Source: Candidatus Gracilibacteria bacterium (GTDB taxonomy: Bacteria; Patescibacteriota; Gracilibacteria; BD1-5; UBA2023). Taken from it: DNA of 64,000 bases. A program made the translations under genes and the position numbers. Shown here one piece after another: positions 53,221 to 63,983 of the stretch. How positions within the stretch are numbered: position 1 is the first letter of the stretch; every line of letters begins with the position of its first letter. The notes below the pieces were generated by a model. It was not told the origin of the DNA, did not search any database, and saw nothing but the letters and a program-made list of their open reading frames with translations. The stretch spans positions 1-64,000 of the forward strand of contig JAQUAB010000002.1 in NCBI GenBank assembly GCA_028687475.1. Direction: 5' to 3'.

Positions 53221-53610
53221 CTAATTCCTCACACTTCCAATACGATACTCACTGAATCGCACACGTTTTTGGGCAATGATATTTTTTATACTTTTCTCAT
53301 TCGCATTCAATACGGCTCTGCCACTCTTGAGCTCGAGAAAAATAATCTCTCGAAGAGATCATTCTGAGAGTCCATCAAAGATAATATAATCCGTACCTTT
53401 CCCGATAAATACCATATCTTTCGGTGTATAGGGAAAATCAGGAAGTGCTGGAAGAATTTTCTCATATATTTCTCACGTGATACTGTTGCGCGAACCTCGG
53501 ATAGCATCGCGTTGGAAGGATTTCTTCTGACCGAGAAAAACAATCTTCGCGAGAAAAAATCCAAGAAATAATCCGAATACCGTTCCGATAATAATATACT
53601 GAATCTCCAT
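53221..53610 (-). CDS. Holliday-junction-resolvase-related endonuclease with N-terminal anchor
   Basis: Encodes 129 residues. A single helix (5-24) is followed by a nuclease-like core: FIGKGTDYIIFDGLSEGSL and IIFLELKSGRAVLNANEKSI supply the G-x-D and E-x-K pattern of the Endonuc_Holl family. Predicted distant relatives of archaeal Hjc; substrate unproven. Two TGA codons encode Gly, one of them in SEGSL. Confidence 0.8.
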
Positions 53611-53695
53611 GATAAAAATGAATTATTTATAACTATTTCCCGCTTTACTAATCTGTTGTTTTCCATATTATCCTCCCATCTCTAAAAATCAAATT

Positions 53696-54361
53696 ATGAT
53701 ATCAGTTATCTGTACGAACGATGTCCGCGTGCGCGATGGATTCGCGAATGCGCTTTCTCTCGAAAAAGTCGAAGACACTTCAACAAAAATCATGTACCAG
53801 AAAGGGAAGTGGGTGTTGATCTTCTTCCGTGAAAATTTCTCAAAAGATGATCTCGACTGGATCACTTCTTCATACATTCCTGATCGCATCTATCTTCCGT
53901 ATTTTGGAACATCGATCGATGTGATGCACGAAGTCGGTGATATCATTGTTCCGAATGTATTTTTCTCCTACAATCCGAGAATCGAATCCATAGAAATATC
54001 AGAAGAAAACCGAGATTCCCTCATGGAATGAGTACAATTTCTCACACACCTGGAAGAACAGAAGGATTATTATGTGGAAGATTTCGGGCTCTCAGTCGGA
54101 GGAATCATCGTACAAAATGCTCCAGAAAAAATGAACGACGAACTCATGACGAAACTCATGCTGGTATACGAAGCAGATATCTATGCCCCTTCTGACATTC
54201 AGGGAAGCATCGAGATGGTGCAGGATGAGAATATCCCGAGTATCATCCTCTGTGGAACCGTGGAAGGGAAGGTAGGAAAGTACCAGTGAACAACTCCGCC
54301 AGTGGACTTCGTTATCCGAAATATGATTACAACCATTCGTCTGCTCGAAGATGAAGCATAA
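53696..54361 (+). CDS. Nucleoside phosphorylase/nucleosidase-like protein
   Basis: Encodes 221 residues. The closing half (LVYEADIYAPSDIQGSIEMVQDENIPSIILCGTVEGKVG) resembles the purine-nucleoside-phosphorylase/MTAN fold, where an acidic pair near DMES...A binds ribose. The canonical GDxF and DMES motifs are altered, so catalytic function is uncertain. Two TGA codons. A strong terminator follows. Confidence 0.5.
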
Positions 54362-54391
54362 AAATTCCCCTCAAATTGAGGGGAATTTTTG
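54361..54391 (+). terminator. Hairpin terminator before tRNA-Gln
   Basis: AAAATTCCCCTCAA pairs with TTGAGGGGAATTTTT. Confidence 0.85.
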
Positions 54392-54401
54392 AGAGATGTG
54401 A

Positions 54402-54476
54402 TGGCTGGGATAGTAGGATTCGAACCTACGAATGCCGGATTCAGAGTCCGGAGCCTTACCACTTGGCGATATCCCA
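54402..54476 (-). tRNA. tRNA-Gln, anticodon CUG
   Basis: On the minus strand the acceptor TGGGATA pairs with TATCCCA, the D-arm is GCCAAGTGGTAAGGC, the anticodon arm CCGGA-CTCTGAA-TCCGG puts CTG in the anticodon, and the T-arm is GTAGGTTCGAATCCTAC. Discriminator G and an encoded CCA follow. The TGGGATATCGCC start is typical of tRNA-Gln. This is the only tRNA I find in the window. Confidence 0.95.
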
Positions 54477-54528
54477 ATAGACGAAAAACATCGGGATAAT
54501 AGAGAAAAACAGAATTTTTTCAAGTTTT

Positions 54529-55062
54529 TTATTCTTTTTCATTTGCAGAGAAGTATAGAATGGCATTCTTGAGTGACTTTCACATGCGTTCCACAATTTC
54601 ATTCCCGAGACAGTATCGAAAATAAGAGAAAGAGTTAATATCATCACCAGAAACATTTTTATACCTCCAACCACCATTACCTCTATCTGTTTTTGTAATA
54701 CTCTTGATTTTCATATTTTTGATAACCCGATACTCAATGCCCGTAGGACCATCATGAAATGATTGGAATTCATATTTATCCAAAGATACAGTAAACTTTC
54801 CAAGGAATTTATTCTGAGGATCTTTTATCTGCAATTCAAGATATGTAATATTTCCATTTTGATTTCTAGAAAGTTTTTTTGCATCAAAAGTAACCGTAAA
54901 AACCCCAGATAATGTTTCTATAGTATCTCTGAAGTTCTTTCATTTCCTATCCAAAACTTCCTCCGTATTTTTTCATACAACCTGTTTAATGGATTCATTT
55001 CAGGTTATATTTTTCGGTTCAGGATTGTATCACTCTCACCAGAGAGCCATTTGACGTGGCAT
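54529..55062 (-). CDS. Unidentified beta-rich protein
   Basis: Encodes 177 residues from ATG 55062 to TAA (a second ATG at 55050 is possible). Mostly strands; no signal peptide, with charged KNGNITYLELQIKDPQNKF and WRYKNVSG elements. Several TGA glycines, including WGEGYNP. Unknown family. Confidence 0.6.
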
Positions 55063-55063
55063 A

Positions 55064-55091
55064 TTTGCATAAATAAATATTTCCCTATAAT
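55064..55091 (+). promoter_or_regulatory. Promoter of the small membrane protein gene
   Basis: TTTGCA (55064-55069), 16-bp spacer, TATAAT (55086-55091). Confidence 0.55.
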
Positions 55092-55160
55092 TCTCTCATA
55101 TTCTCTCGGGAAATGCAAATTTCTGAAAGGAAATTCTTCTCTTTTTTATCGTATTCTTCT

Positions 55161-55406
55161 ATGAAAATTCTCATCGGACTCTTCTTCATCGCTATCGGGA
55201 TTGCGATCATGCGATATCGCTACCAGATATACAACTTCACTGGAGATTGGGATTGGGCACTCAAATACCTCGGAGGAAATGGAACCGTGCTCGCGATAAC
55301 CCTCATCGGGATGGGATTCGTGGCAGTCGGTGCTGCATGGCCTTTTGGTGCATTCGACAATACAAATGGAAAAGTACAGAATCCTACTATCGTGAATGGA
55401 AAATAA
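55161..55406 (+). CDS. Small two-TM membrane protein
   Basis: Encodes 81 residues from ATG 55161, preceded by TTATCGTATTCTTCT. Helices at about 3-20 and 45-65; a polar tail follows. An in-frame ATG at 55113 would add 16 polar residues and is less likely. No TGA. Convergent with the Rel gene, 3 bp apart. Confidence 0.65.
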   Translation: MKILIGLFFIAIGIAIMRYRYQIYNFTGDWDWALKYLGGNGTVLAITLIGMGFVAVGAAWPFGAFDNTNGKVQNPTIVNGK

Positions 55407-55409
55407 AAG

Positions 55410-57659
55410 CTAACCCATAGAAATGAGTCGCATCTCGATGAACTCTGGAATCGCGAAACGAAAACGATCCACTAATCGATCATAGAGATAATAGTCTTCT
55501 TCATCAGAGTGAAGGATAAATCTATCCGAAACATCCCCATTCGGAAGCTTGCTCGTCGTGAGAGATTCGATATTGACACCTGCCTGATAGAGAATATCGG
55601 TAACTTGTCGTAATAATCCCATTTTGTCGTGAAATATACATTCAACTTCGAGTGTCACACCATCAGTCTGTGCATTGCTCCACTGCGCTGGCATGCGACG
55701 ATCTGGTTGAATTTTTTCGATATTCGGACAATCGAAACGGTGAATCGTAATCTCACCCATTCCAATATATCCCATGATTTTATCTGGAGGAACCGGATTG
55801 CAACACTGAGCAAATTTGTACGGAATATCGCGTTCTTGTCCGATAAGAACCGTGATTTCTTCATCGGAAGAATTATGTATTCTTGATTTCTTTTCTTTCG
55901 GAATTGGCTCATCTTTTGTTTCGATTTTTTTCTCCGTACCAAGCATTTCCAGAATCACATCATCATGAATTGCCTTGAGTACACTCGATGGTTTTCGAGA
56001 CAGATTTCCTATCTGTACGAGCACATCTTCTTTTTGCTTCGTATCGAGAATATGTCCATCCATATTTTTCAGAAGAGAAAGCTCTTTATCGAGTCATTTT
56101 CCGTAGTTTTTCTCGAGATACGAATTCAGAATAAATCGTCATTTTTCGAGAAAAAATCCACGTTCCTCACGATTCATGAACTGACGAATATGTTCCTTGG
56201 CTTTCGCAGTTTTCACGAAAGAAAGCCAGATAGGATTCGGTTTGCGATGAACATCAGTGACGATTTGGACACTTTCTCCATTCCGAAGCGTATAATCGAG
56301 TGGAACCACTTGTCCATTCACTTTCGCGATTGTGAGTTCATTTCCGAATTTCGAGTGAATCGCATATGCGAAATCCACGGGCGTCGAACCCTTCGGCAAC
56401 GTGATAATATCACCCTTCGGTGTGAAGACGAAAATCTGGTCAGAAAAAACATTCACACTCATCTCGCTCATGAATTCTTTTCCTTCGATCACATTTTCGA
56501 CGATTCCTTTGATGGTTTTTACCCAATAACTGTCCTGAGACTTCGCGGAAGTTCATTTCTCCGAATATTCGAAATGCGCCGCCACTCAAATCTCTGCCTG
56601 AATATGCATCTCTGGAGTACGAATCTGGATCTCTGTCGGCTGTGAACGAACCTCTGGAAACAGTCCGACAACGGTCGTATGCAGCGATTGATATCCATTT
56701 TCTTTCGGCAGTGCGATATAGTCCTTGAAGCGCTTCGGCATCGGAACAAAGACGTTATGCAACACTCAGAGAATCTCATAACATCGAGGAATCGTATCGG
56801 TGATGATACGAATCGCGAACAGATCATAGAGATCACGCGCATGCGTATAGGAATATTCCTTGCGAAAAATCTTCTTGTAGATACTGTATGGCGCTTTGAT
56901 ACGGTAACTAATATCCCGAATCGGAACAGATTCTGGAATCATCTCACGAATGATTGTTTTCGCTTTCGAGAGAAAGTATTCCTGTTCTTCCTGAAGTTCA
57001 GCAAGTTCTCGTGTAATCTCTGCGAATTCTTTTGGGTGTAATACATGGAAACACTCTGTCTCAAGCATTTCCTTCATATGAAAGATACCGAGACGATCTG
57101 CAATCGGCGCATAGATATTGAGCGTCTCGAGTGCTATACGTTCACGTTTCTGAGGATCGGCATGATGCTGAAGTGTCTGCATATTATGGAGACGATCTGC
57201 GAGCTTCACGATGATAACACGAAGATCCTCTACCATCGCGATGAACATCTTGCGGAGGCTCTCGATACTTCGCTCTTCTCCACGATACTTGATAGCAGAA
57301 AGCTTCGAGAGTCCTTCACAAATAAGTGCCACCTCGTCGCCAAATTCCTTTGCAATATCTGCTTTTGTCCGATCCGTATCCTCGATAACATCATGAAGAA
57401 TACACGACTGGATTGTCACGAGATCTGGCTTCAGATGGAGGAGAAGTTTTGCTGCGAGAAGGGGATGGATGATGTACGGCTCTCCGCTTTTTCGCACTTG
57501 TCCATGATGCGCCTCTTTCGCGAACATATACGTATTCCATATACGGTCATGGATAATCTGCTTGTCGATATTCATGTACTCCGAAACAAGCTCGATGAGC
57601 TCATGAGCAACACTATCAGCTTCGGTATAATCGGCGATGTTCTCGATTTTTTCAGACAT
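55410..57659 (-). CDS. rel: Bifunctional RelA/SpoT-family (p)ppGpp synthetase/hydrolase
   Basis: Encodes 749 residues. HD hydrolase domain ([26 protein letters not shown]), synthetase domain ([32 protein letters not shown]), TGS ([21 protein letters not shown]) and a C-terminal ACT domain. RFKD in the synthetase matches the RXKD signature of bifunctional Rel/SpoT rather than RelA (EXDD). It controls the stringent response. A few TGA glycines lie in the synthetase half. Divergent from a TIM-barrel gene. Confidence 0.95.
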
Positions 57660-57828
57660 AAAACAAGGGGAATAAGATACAAAAAGTATACCGAGAGTGA
57701 CACAAAAAACAAATGGATTCTGAATTTAGCATTTTCGGCGAAACACGTACAAAAGTTTGGAATATTTCTGCTTTTCTGATAAGATAAGAACAATATTGGA
57801 TGTTTGTTTATTCTGTAATCCGAAAAAT

Positions 57829-58575
57829 ATGCTTCTCCTCTCGACTTCGTCGCTCGCATGATATGGACTCCATAAGGTTTTTCTTCTCGCGAAAGAAGCG
57901 AAATACGATGGTATCGACCTGGTGATTGATTTCGATCAATACGATACGTGCAATGCGGAATATATAGCAAGTCTCGTCGAAATATCTGGAGTGAAAGTCG
58001 AAAGCATCTCCGCGCCAGAAAGACGAGTCACAAAAAAACAAGTCGATGAAGTACTCGCTATTGCTGGGAAACTTGGGGTTTCTCTTGTAAATCTTCATCC
58101 GCCACACAGACTCGATAAAGAGAAAGATTGGTTCGGCGAATATCTCACAATCCTCGAAGCAAAATATCCGAATATCACCATCGCCGTCACGAATGCTCCT
58201 CCGAAAACTTGGCTCTTCATCATCTCTGAATATGGTGATGCCAGACCAGAAACTATCAAAAAGATCACATCACATACGGCACTCTCTATCGGAAATGTCG
58301 AACCGGAAAGTGGAATCGATCTCATGAAAACATTCACACTCCTCGGAAATACGATCAATCATGTCTATCTAACTGACAAGACTGAAGAGAAAAACTATCT
58401 CTTCCCAGGAGAAGGGAATATGCCTCTCGAGAGTCTCCTTATCCGCATGAAAGAATCTGGATACAATGGCCCATTCACACTCCTCGTGAACGCAGACGAA
58501 CTCTCTGCCGGAGAAGATGAACAAGTCATCAAACGCCTCCAAGAAGCTCGTTCATTTCTCGAGAGATACTATTAG
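57829..58575 (+). CDS. Xylose-isomerase-like TIM-barrel protein
   Basis: Encodes 248 residues from ATG 57829, preceded by GTAATCCGAAAAAT. Start MLLLSTSSLAGYG..., then GIDLVIDF, VSLVNLHPPHR, IGNVEPESG and a late NGPFTLLVNADE form the alternating barrel of the AP_endonuc_2 superfamily (sugar-phosphate isomerases/epimerases, endonuclease IV relatives). Metal-site residues are partly altered, so activity is uncertain. One TGA at codon 11. Confidence 0.7.
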
Positions 58576-58585
58576 AAATCTCCTA

Positions 58586-58616
58586 CAAAAAAACTCCTGA
58601 ATTTCAGGAGTTTTTA
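58586..58616. terminator. Bidirectional terminator
   Basis: AAAAACTCCTGAAA pairs with TTTCAGGAGTTTTT between convergent stop codons. Confidence 0.85.
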
Positions 58617-59243
58617 GTTAAACATCTTCATAGCGCGAAGCTTGTTCTCGACCGTTCATTCGATCTCGAGTCGATCACGGAGGAATATATTGCCTTTCTG
58701 AGCAAGAATCGAGAGAACGAGCTTATCGTTGTATTCGAGGCGATTCGAGAAATCATCGAGCGACATGATGGCATATTTCACTTTCTTTCCGAAAAACGTT
58801 TTCTCGAGGAAGTTATTGAACTCAATCTTATCGAGATCTCCGATAATGAAGATGTCGACGATATTGTTCGTGGTCTCATTGCGAAAATCCAGAACCGCTT
58901 CAGAAATCGTCACGAGATCCAGATTTTTGCGTCACTTGAAGAATTCTTTCACTGGCACAAGGATATTGTACGACTTCAAAAACATCTCGACAATCTCATG
59001 ATAAATCGCACAATTGTGATTCATCATATAATACTTTTTCTTATTCTGTTCGTATGACTTCAGTATCGTGAGTGCTTCGAGATTCATGAGCTCACGGCGA
59101 ACAGCATTGATCTGTTCATCAGTGTCACGACACAATTCACGGATAAAAAACCCAGTGCTAGAGCGAGCTACAACATCTTCGATGACGAGTTTTTCGAGAA
59201 GTTTGACGCGCGAACGCGAACCAAAAAGTTTGACGAGATCCAC
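58614..59243 (-). CDS. Winged-helix regulator with nucleotidyltransferase-like C-terminus
   Basis: Encodes 209 residues. N-terminal winged helix (LFGSRSRVKLLEKLV..., FFIRELCRDTDEQINAVRRELMNLE). The second half (VVDIFIIGDLDKIEFNNFLEKT...) resembles a truncated nucleotidyltransferase-fold domain of the type fused to wHTH regulators in archaea and CPR. Likely transcription regulator. Two TGA codons. Divergent from uvrD. Confidence 0.75.
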
Positions 59244-59357
59244 GAGGTATGGAACAGATAAGGTATACTAAGCCAGGAGTATATCAGAAAGGAAGGGAAT
59301 TGCAAGAAAAATGAATTTTCCCTCGATTTTTTCACCTTTTTCCATACACTGCCGCAC

Positions 59358-61634
59358 ATGTCCAACCTCAACCCACAACAACAAGAAGCTGTCCTCACCA
59401 TCGATGGCCCACTCCTCATCAACGCCTGAGCCGGATCAGGAAAAACCCATACCATCACTGAACGTGTCGTTCATATGATCGAGGATCGAAATATCGACCC
59501 ACGATCGATTTTCTGTGTGACGTTCACGAACAAGGCAGCCCGAGAAATGCGCGAACGTATCGGGAAACGTCTCGGAGTCGATATGAACGGTGTGAACCCA
59601 TTTCGCAACAATCGACTTCCAACGATTGGAACATTCCACTCGGTGGCATCGTTTTTCTTGCGCATGTTCATCGACAAGATTGGATATTCGAAGGATTTCG
59701 TTATCTATGACAGTGACGACTGTACTCGCCTCACGAAGGAGATCATGAAGCGTCAGAATATCGATGACAAGGAATTCAACCCTCGCGCGATCCACTCGAT
59801 GATATCAGGAGCAAAAGGGAAGTGACTCACACCGAATGAATACTCAGCAACGGTTGATTCCTATGCGAAGTCGGTCGTACTTGAGGTCTACAAGGAATAT
59901 GCGGCACGACTCAAAGCGGACAATGCACTCGATTTCGATGATCTCCTTCTCCTCTTCCGTCAGATACTCGATATCGATGAAGTGGTGGAATATTTCCATA
60001 ATCGGTTCCGATACTTCATGGTCGATGAGTATCAGGATACGAATCTCCTCCAGTATGAGATGATCCGTATCCTTGCGAGCAATACGCGCAACCTCTGTGT
60101 GGTCGGTGATGATTGGCAAGGAATCTATTCATGGCGTGGAGCAGACATCGAGAATATTCTCTCCTTCAAGAAGGATTACCCAGAAGCGAAAGTCATCAAC
60201 CTGGAAGAGAACTACCGTTCGACACAGATGATTATTGATGCCGCGAATGCAGTCATCAAAAACAATACGAATCAGATGAAGAAAACCCTCTTCACGAAAA
60301 ATCCTGTGGGCGAGAAAATCACTATGCTCGATGGACTCGATGAGAAACACGAGACGGAACTGATTGCTTCGCAAATTCAAAATTCAAAATTCAAAATTCA
60401 AAATTGAGAAAATGGAACGGAAGATAAATCTTGAATTAAGTATTGAGACTGGGCGATCCTCTACCGTACGAACGGACAATCCCGTCTCATCGAAGAATCA
60501 CTCATCCGAAAAAATATACCCTATAGAGTATTCTGAGGAGTGAAGTTCTATGAACGAAAAGAAATAAAAGATATACTTGCTTATATGCGCCTCATATTCA
60601 ACCCTGGAGACAGCATGAGTATGAAACGCATCATCAATGTCCCGAGTCGAAAAATCGGTGAGAAATCGCTCGAAAACTTCCTCGAAGTCCTCAGCCGTGA
60701 ACACCTCACGCTCGATGAATTCGCAGAGAATGATTTTCTCCTGAATTCCCTCACAGGAATTGGTGCAAAATGAATCCAAGGATTCTGCCTCACATACAAG
60801 ACGCTCCGTGAGCTCGCGAAAACAGGTTCTGTAGCTGAAGTCATGGAGAGTCTCATCAAGCGCACAAACTATCTCGACTATCTGAAGGAGGAATACACCG
60901 AAGAAGAATACGAGGGAAAGGTAGAAAATGTGGAAGAATTTCTCAATATGGCATCACGCTATGATGGGATGCTATTCCCAGAAAATCTCGCCACATTCCT
61001 CGAAGATATTGCACTCATCACCGACCAAGATCGTGATAATGAGAATAGCCAAGATATGGTATCACTCATGACCGTCCATCTCGCGAAGTGACTCGAGTTC
61101 CCGCATGTCGTCATCGCCGGAGCTGAGGAAGGAGTCTTTCCACATTCACGATCACTCCTCGAGGCCAGTGCTATCGAAGAAGAGCGTCGTCTCATGTATG
61201 TAGCCATCACTCGCGCCAAGGAAACTCTTTATATTTCTCGTGCCCACGAGCGATATAATTTCGGAAACTATAGCGCAAATCCGAAGAGTCGATTCGTGAA
61301 AGAAATCCCAGCAGAATATATCCATGTCGAGGAGAATCGCGGTTCAGCGAAGAGTATCTTCGGCGGTGGAAGTGAATGATTCTCGACATTCGGAAGTGCA
61401 TTCGGAAGCTCGCTCGGAGGAACATTATGAACTCCGAAACCAGGTATCAGTCCTGTACAAAAATCAGGCAAGAAGAACAATGCCTCAGACTTTGCTGTAG
61501 GGAATCGTATCAAACATCCTCAGTATGGAATCGGAACGATTGTTTCGCTCAAAGAAGCAATCGCAGATATCGCATTCTCCGGAACAGGAATCAAGAAGAT
61601 GAATATCGAGATTGCGCCGATAGAGAAACTATAA
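59358..61634 (+). CDS. uvrD: UvrD/PcrA-type superfamily I DNA helicase
   Basis: Encodes 758 residues. 3'-5' helicase for repair and replication restart. Motif I AGAGSGKTHT has its first Gly as TGA (codon 24). Others: TFTNKAAREM, FMVDEYQDTN, GDDWQGIYSWRGA, NYRST and VAITRAKETL. A Tudor-like C-terminal end follows (HPQYGIGTIVSL). A run of AATTCAAA units at 60373-60406 encodes QIQNSKFKIQN in the 2B/1B linker and looks like a recent expansion. Overlaps the pirin gene by 6 bp. Confidence 0.95.
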
Positions 61635-62522
61635 TTCCCCCATTTTCCCATCCCGATAATTCTGGAATGCCTGCATAATCTCAATATCCGTATTCATGAC
61701 GAATGGGCCATATGCAGCCACAGGCTCATCGAGCGGTTTTCCTGCCATGACAAGGATTTTTACAGGACTATCTGATACAAATTGAACCTCAGTTCCATCT
61801 TGGGAGAGAAATATCATGTCACCATTTGTGAGAGCTTTATCATTGAGAGCAATATTTCATTCAACAACGAGAATCATCGCATTGTATCACTCAGGAAATG
61901 TGAGTATATTTTTTCATACTCATTCAAGACGGATATCATAGAGTTCTACGGGAGAGAATGTTTTTGTGATTCCTGATTGTTCAATACTGATTCATTGTTC
62001 ATTTTTCACTTGAAGATTTCCTGCAATAACCCGAGCCCTTCCTCCATCAATAGCCACTTCTGGGATCATATCGCGGGTTAATGACTGATAGTGCGGTGTG
62101 GCCATCTTGTGTTCGCGAGGGAGATTCACCCAGAGTTGCACCACATGTTGTACGCCTCACATCCGAGCGAACTCTTCCGTCATGAACTCATTGTGCAGAA
62201 GTCCACTCCCCGCAGTCATCCACTGCACCTCATCAGCGCCAATCACTCCTCCGTGACCCGCAGTATCCTGATGTTCGATCTGACCCGAGTAGACAATCGT
62301 CACCGTCTCGAATCCTCGATGCGGATGATATCCCACCCCAGGACGATGCCCACCTGATTGTGGTTCGATCTTCCATGGAGCATTGTAGTCGAGCATGAGA
62401 AATGGGCTCGTCTCGTTGCTCATCTCACGACCATATCCAGGAATATATTGTGAAACACGGAATCCATCACCCACCATATGATTTCTTCGAGGATGTTCGA
62501 GTCTGATGTTTTTTTTGAGCAT
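61629..62522 (-). CDS. Pirin-family cupin protein
   Basis: Encodes 297 residues. The iron ligands are in GYHPHRGFET (two His) and LLHNEF (His, Glu), in the N-terminal cupin; a C-terminal pirin domain follows. Bacterial pirins are quercetinases or redox-linked regulators. Several TGA codons. Full pirin length. Convergent with uvrD. Confidence 0.88.
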
Positions 62523-62576
62523 AAAAATAGGATAAGTTATAACTCTTATCCTATAGAGAAAATCTGATAAATCAAT

Positions 62577-62837
62577 TTATTTTATAAAGTAATATACGAT
62601 AAACACTGTCCAAAAAAGGAGAATAACAGGAATCCACACTCGAAAATTCCTCTTTCCTGCTTTGTGATAGAGTGGCGCTTGCATCCCGAGCCATATACCA
62701 AAAACTCATCCGAGAATCGCAAAAATCCAGAGGGTTTTCTCTGATATTCTCCACCATTTGTAGATGGATTTCAGCTTATCTATCCACATGATAGCGTAGG
62801 CAAGGAGGTTGATGAAGAGGAGGAGATAGGGGAACAT
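62577..62837 (-). CDS. DUF1294 small membrane protein
   Basis: Encodes 86 residues, ATG to TAA. Three helices, with KSIYKWWRISEKTLWIFAILGGVFGIWLGMQ and HKAGKRNFRVWIP, the DUF1294 signature (RISE...GG..G...G...HKT.K..F). One TGA gives Gly in ILGGVFG. Function unknown. Confidence 0.88.
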
Positions 62838-62880
62838 TCCATTTATGAATATAAGATAAAGAACTTTGAAATTCTGAAAT

Positions 62881-62909
62881 TTGCAATTTACTGTTTAATA
62901 GAGTATTAT
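62881..62909 (+). promoter_or_regulatory. Promoter upstream of a membrane-protein gene
   Basis: TTGCAA (62881-62886), 17-bp spacer, TATTAT (62904-62909). Confidence 0.45.
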
Positions 62910-62938
62910 TTTATTGCTGTTCTGTATTAATAAATATC

Positions 62939-63334
62939 ATGAGAAAATACATTCATATTGTTATACTAGCTTTACCATTGATACTATATCCATTTCTTTT
63001 TATAGCAAATATAATGGGATTGGCGGCGATTGGATCTATAAAATATATATGAATATCTGTGTTGATTCCAGTATTATTTATGGTTTGATCTCTCCTGTAC
63101 CCTATAGTATATCTTAATTATCTACTTATTGCTATCTTCTCCAAAAACTTAAGAAACATCGTACTAATAACAAAATTTACTTATTGGTACTTAATAATAC
63201 GTATTTTATTATTTATTTTCTGGTGAAGCACTAACAATTATAGTACATTAATTCAACATAGTGCCCCCTATAACATACATTCATTAGATTCTGATGTTGA
63301 AAAAGCATTGGAGGAGTTTCTTAAAAATAATTAA
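62939..63334 (+). CDS. Unidentified membrane protein
   Basis: Encodes 131 residues, ATG to TAA, with three TGA codons. Helices at about 6-23, 28-66 and 78-97; C-terminal tail rich in acidic residues (DSDVEKALEEFLKNN). It ends inside the 3' end of the next, opposing gene. AT-richer than its neighbours. Not recognised. Confidence 0.6.
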
Positions 63335-63804
63335 AAAGTTTTTCTTAGAATACTACTCTTCCATTTCTCCGTCTCATACCCACCTATTCTCACAAACTCG
63401 AGAGCAGGGAAGCACTCATGGATCTTCCCCTCAGGAACTCGCTGATCATAGCCAAAAGCGAGAATGTCTGGATGGAGCGTGCGAATCGGCGCAAACATGT
63501 CCACTTCATCTCCGAGAATCACATTCGCATCTGGAAAGGATTTCTGCACATTCGAGAGACGCACATTCTCATTATCGACCGGACTTCGTCATTTTCCCGA
63601 GAGAACTCGTGCATCACGAGCGATGACAACTGTCATTTTCTTCGCGAATTTTTGCGCTTCAGAAAGGTAAAAAACATGCCCAGGATGGAAAATATCAAAT
63701 GTACCGAAAGTCATCACATGGTCAAGCGTCTTTTCTCTATGGGCTTTAAGAGATTTTCAAGTACTATCTTCCGCATCAGAATCAGATAAACCAGTCAATG
63801 ACAT
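63331..63804 (-). CDS. Cytidylyltransferase-fold protein (FAD synthetase/TagD-like)
   Basis: Encodes 157 residues, ATG to TAA. FGTFDIFHPGHVFYL carries the HxGH motif; VVIARDARV and RVPEGK-type residues follow, with GYDQRV and RLSNVQKSF filling the family pattern. Family members transfer CMP or AMP; the archaeal RibL FAD synthetase and glycerol-3-phosphate cytidylyltransferase are closest in look. An N-terminal extension of about 33 residues precedes the catalytic domain. A shorter start at MTFGTFD is possible. Confidence 0.75.
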
Positions 63805-63824
63805 AATGAGAGGATAAGTCAAAT

Positions 63825-63983
63825 ATGAGATACAACGCCTTTATGTACACAAAAGGTGCACAATTTTCAAAATTCTTTTGACAAGATATGGTGGAAAGAG
63901 TAGATTCAATAACACAATATCTTGTATATCTATGTGATACTCTTTCTCATTTCTCATCTCCAATTTCGACCAGTAGTATATAG
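63825..63983 (+). CDS. Possible small gene (52 codons)
   Basis: An ATG-to-TAG frame with one TGA codon. Composition is plausible (GQDMVERVDSITQYLVYL) but there is no promoter, motif or homologue that I recognise, so this is a weak call. The rest of 63805-64000 holds nothing else. Confidence 0.25.

Noticed and set aside
57045-57779. 244-aa plus-strand frame opposite rel
   Set aside because: Antisense shadow of the rel gene.
62572-62757. 61-aa minus-strand frame
   Set aside because: Out of frame with the clear DUF1294 gene.
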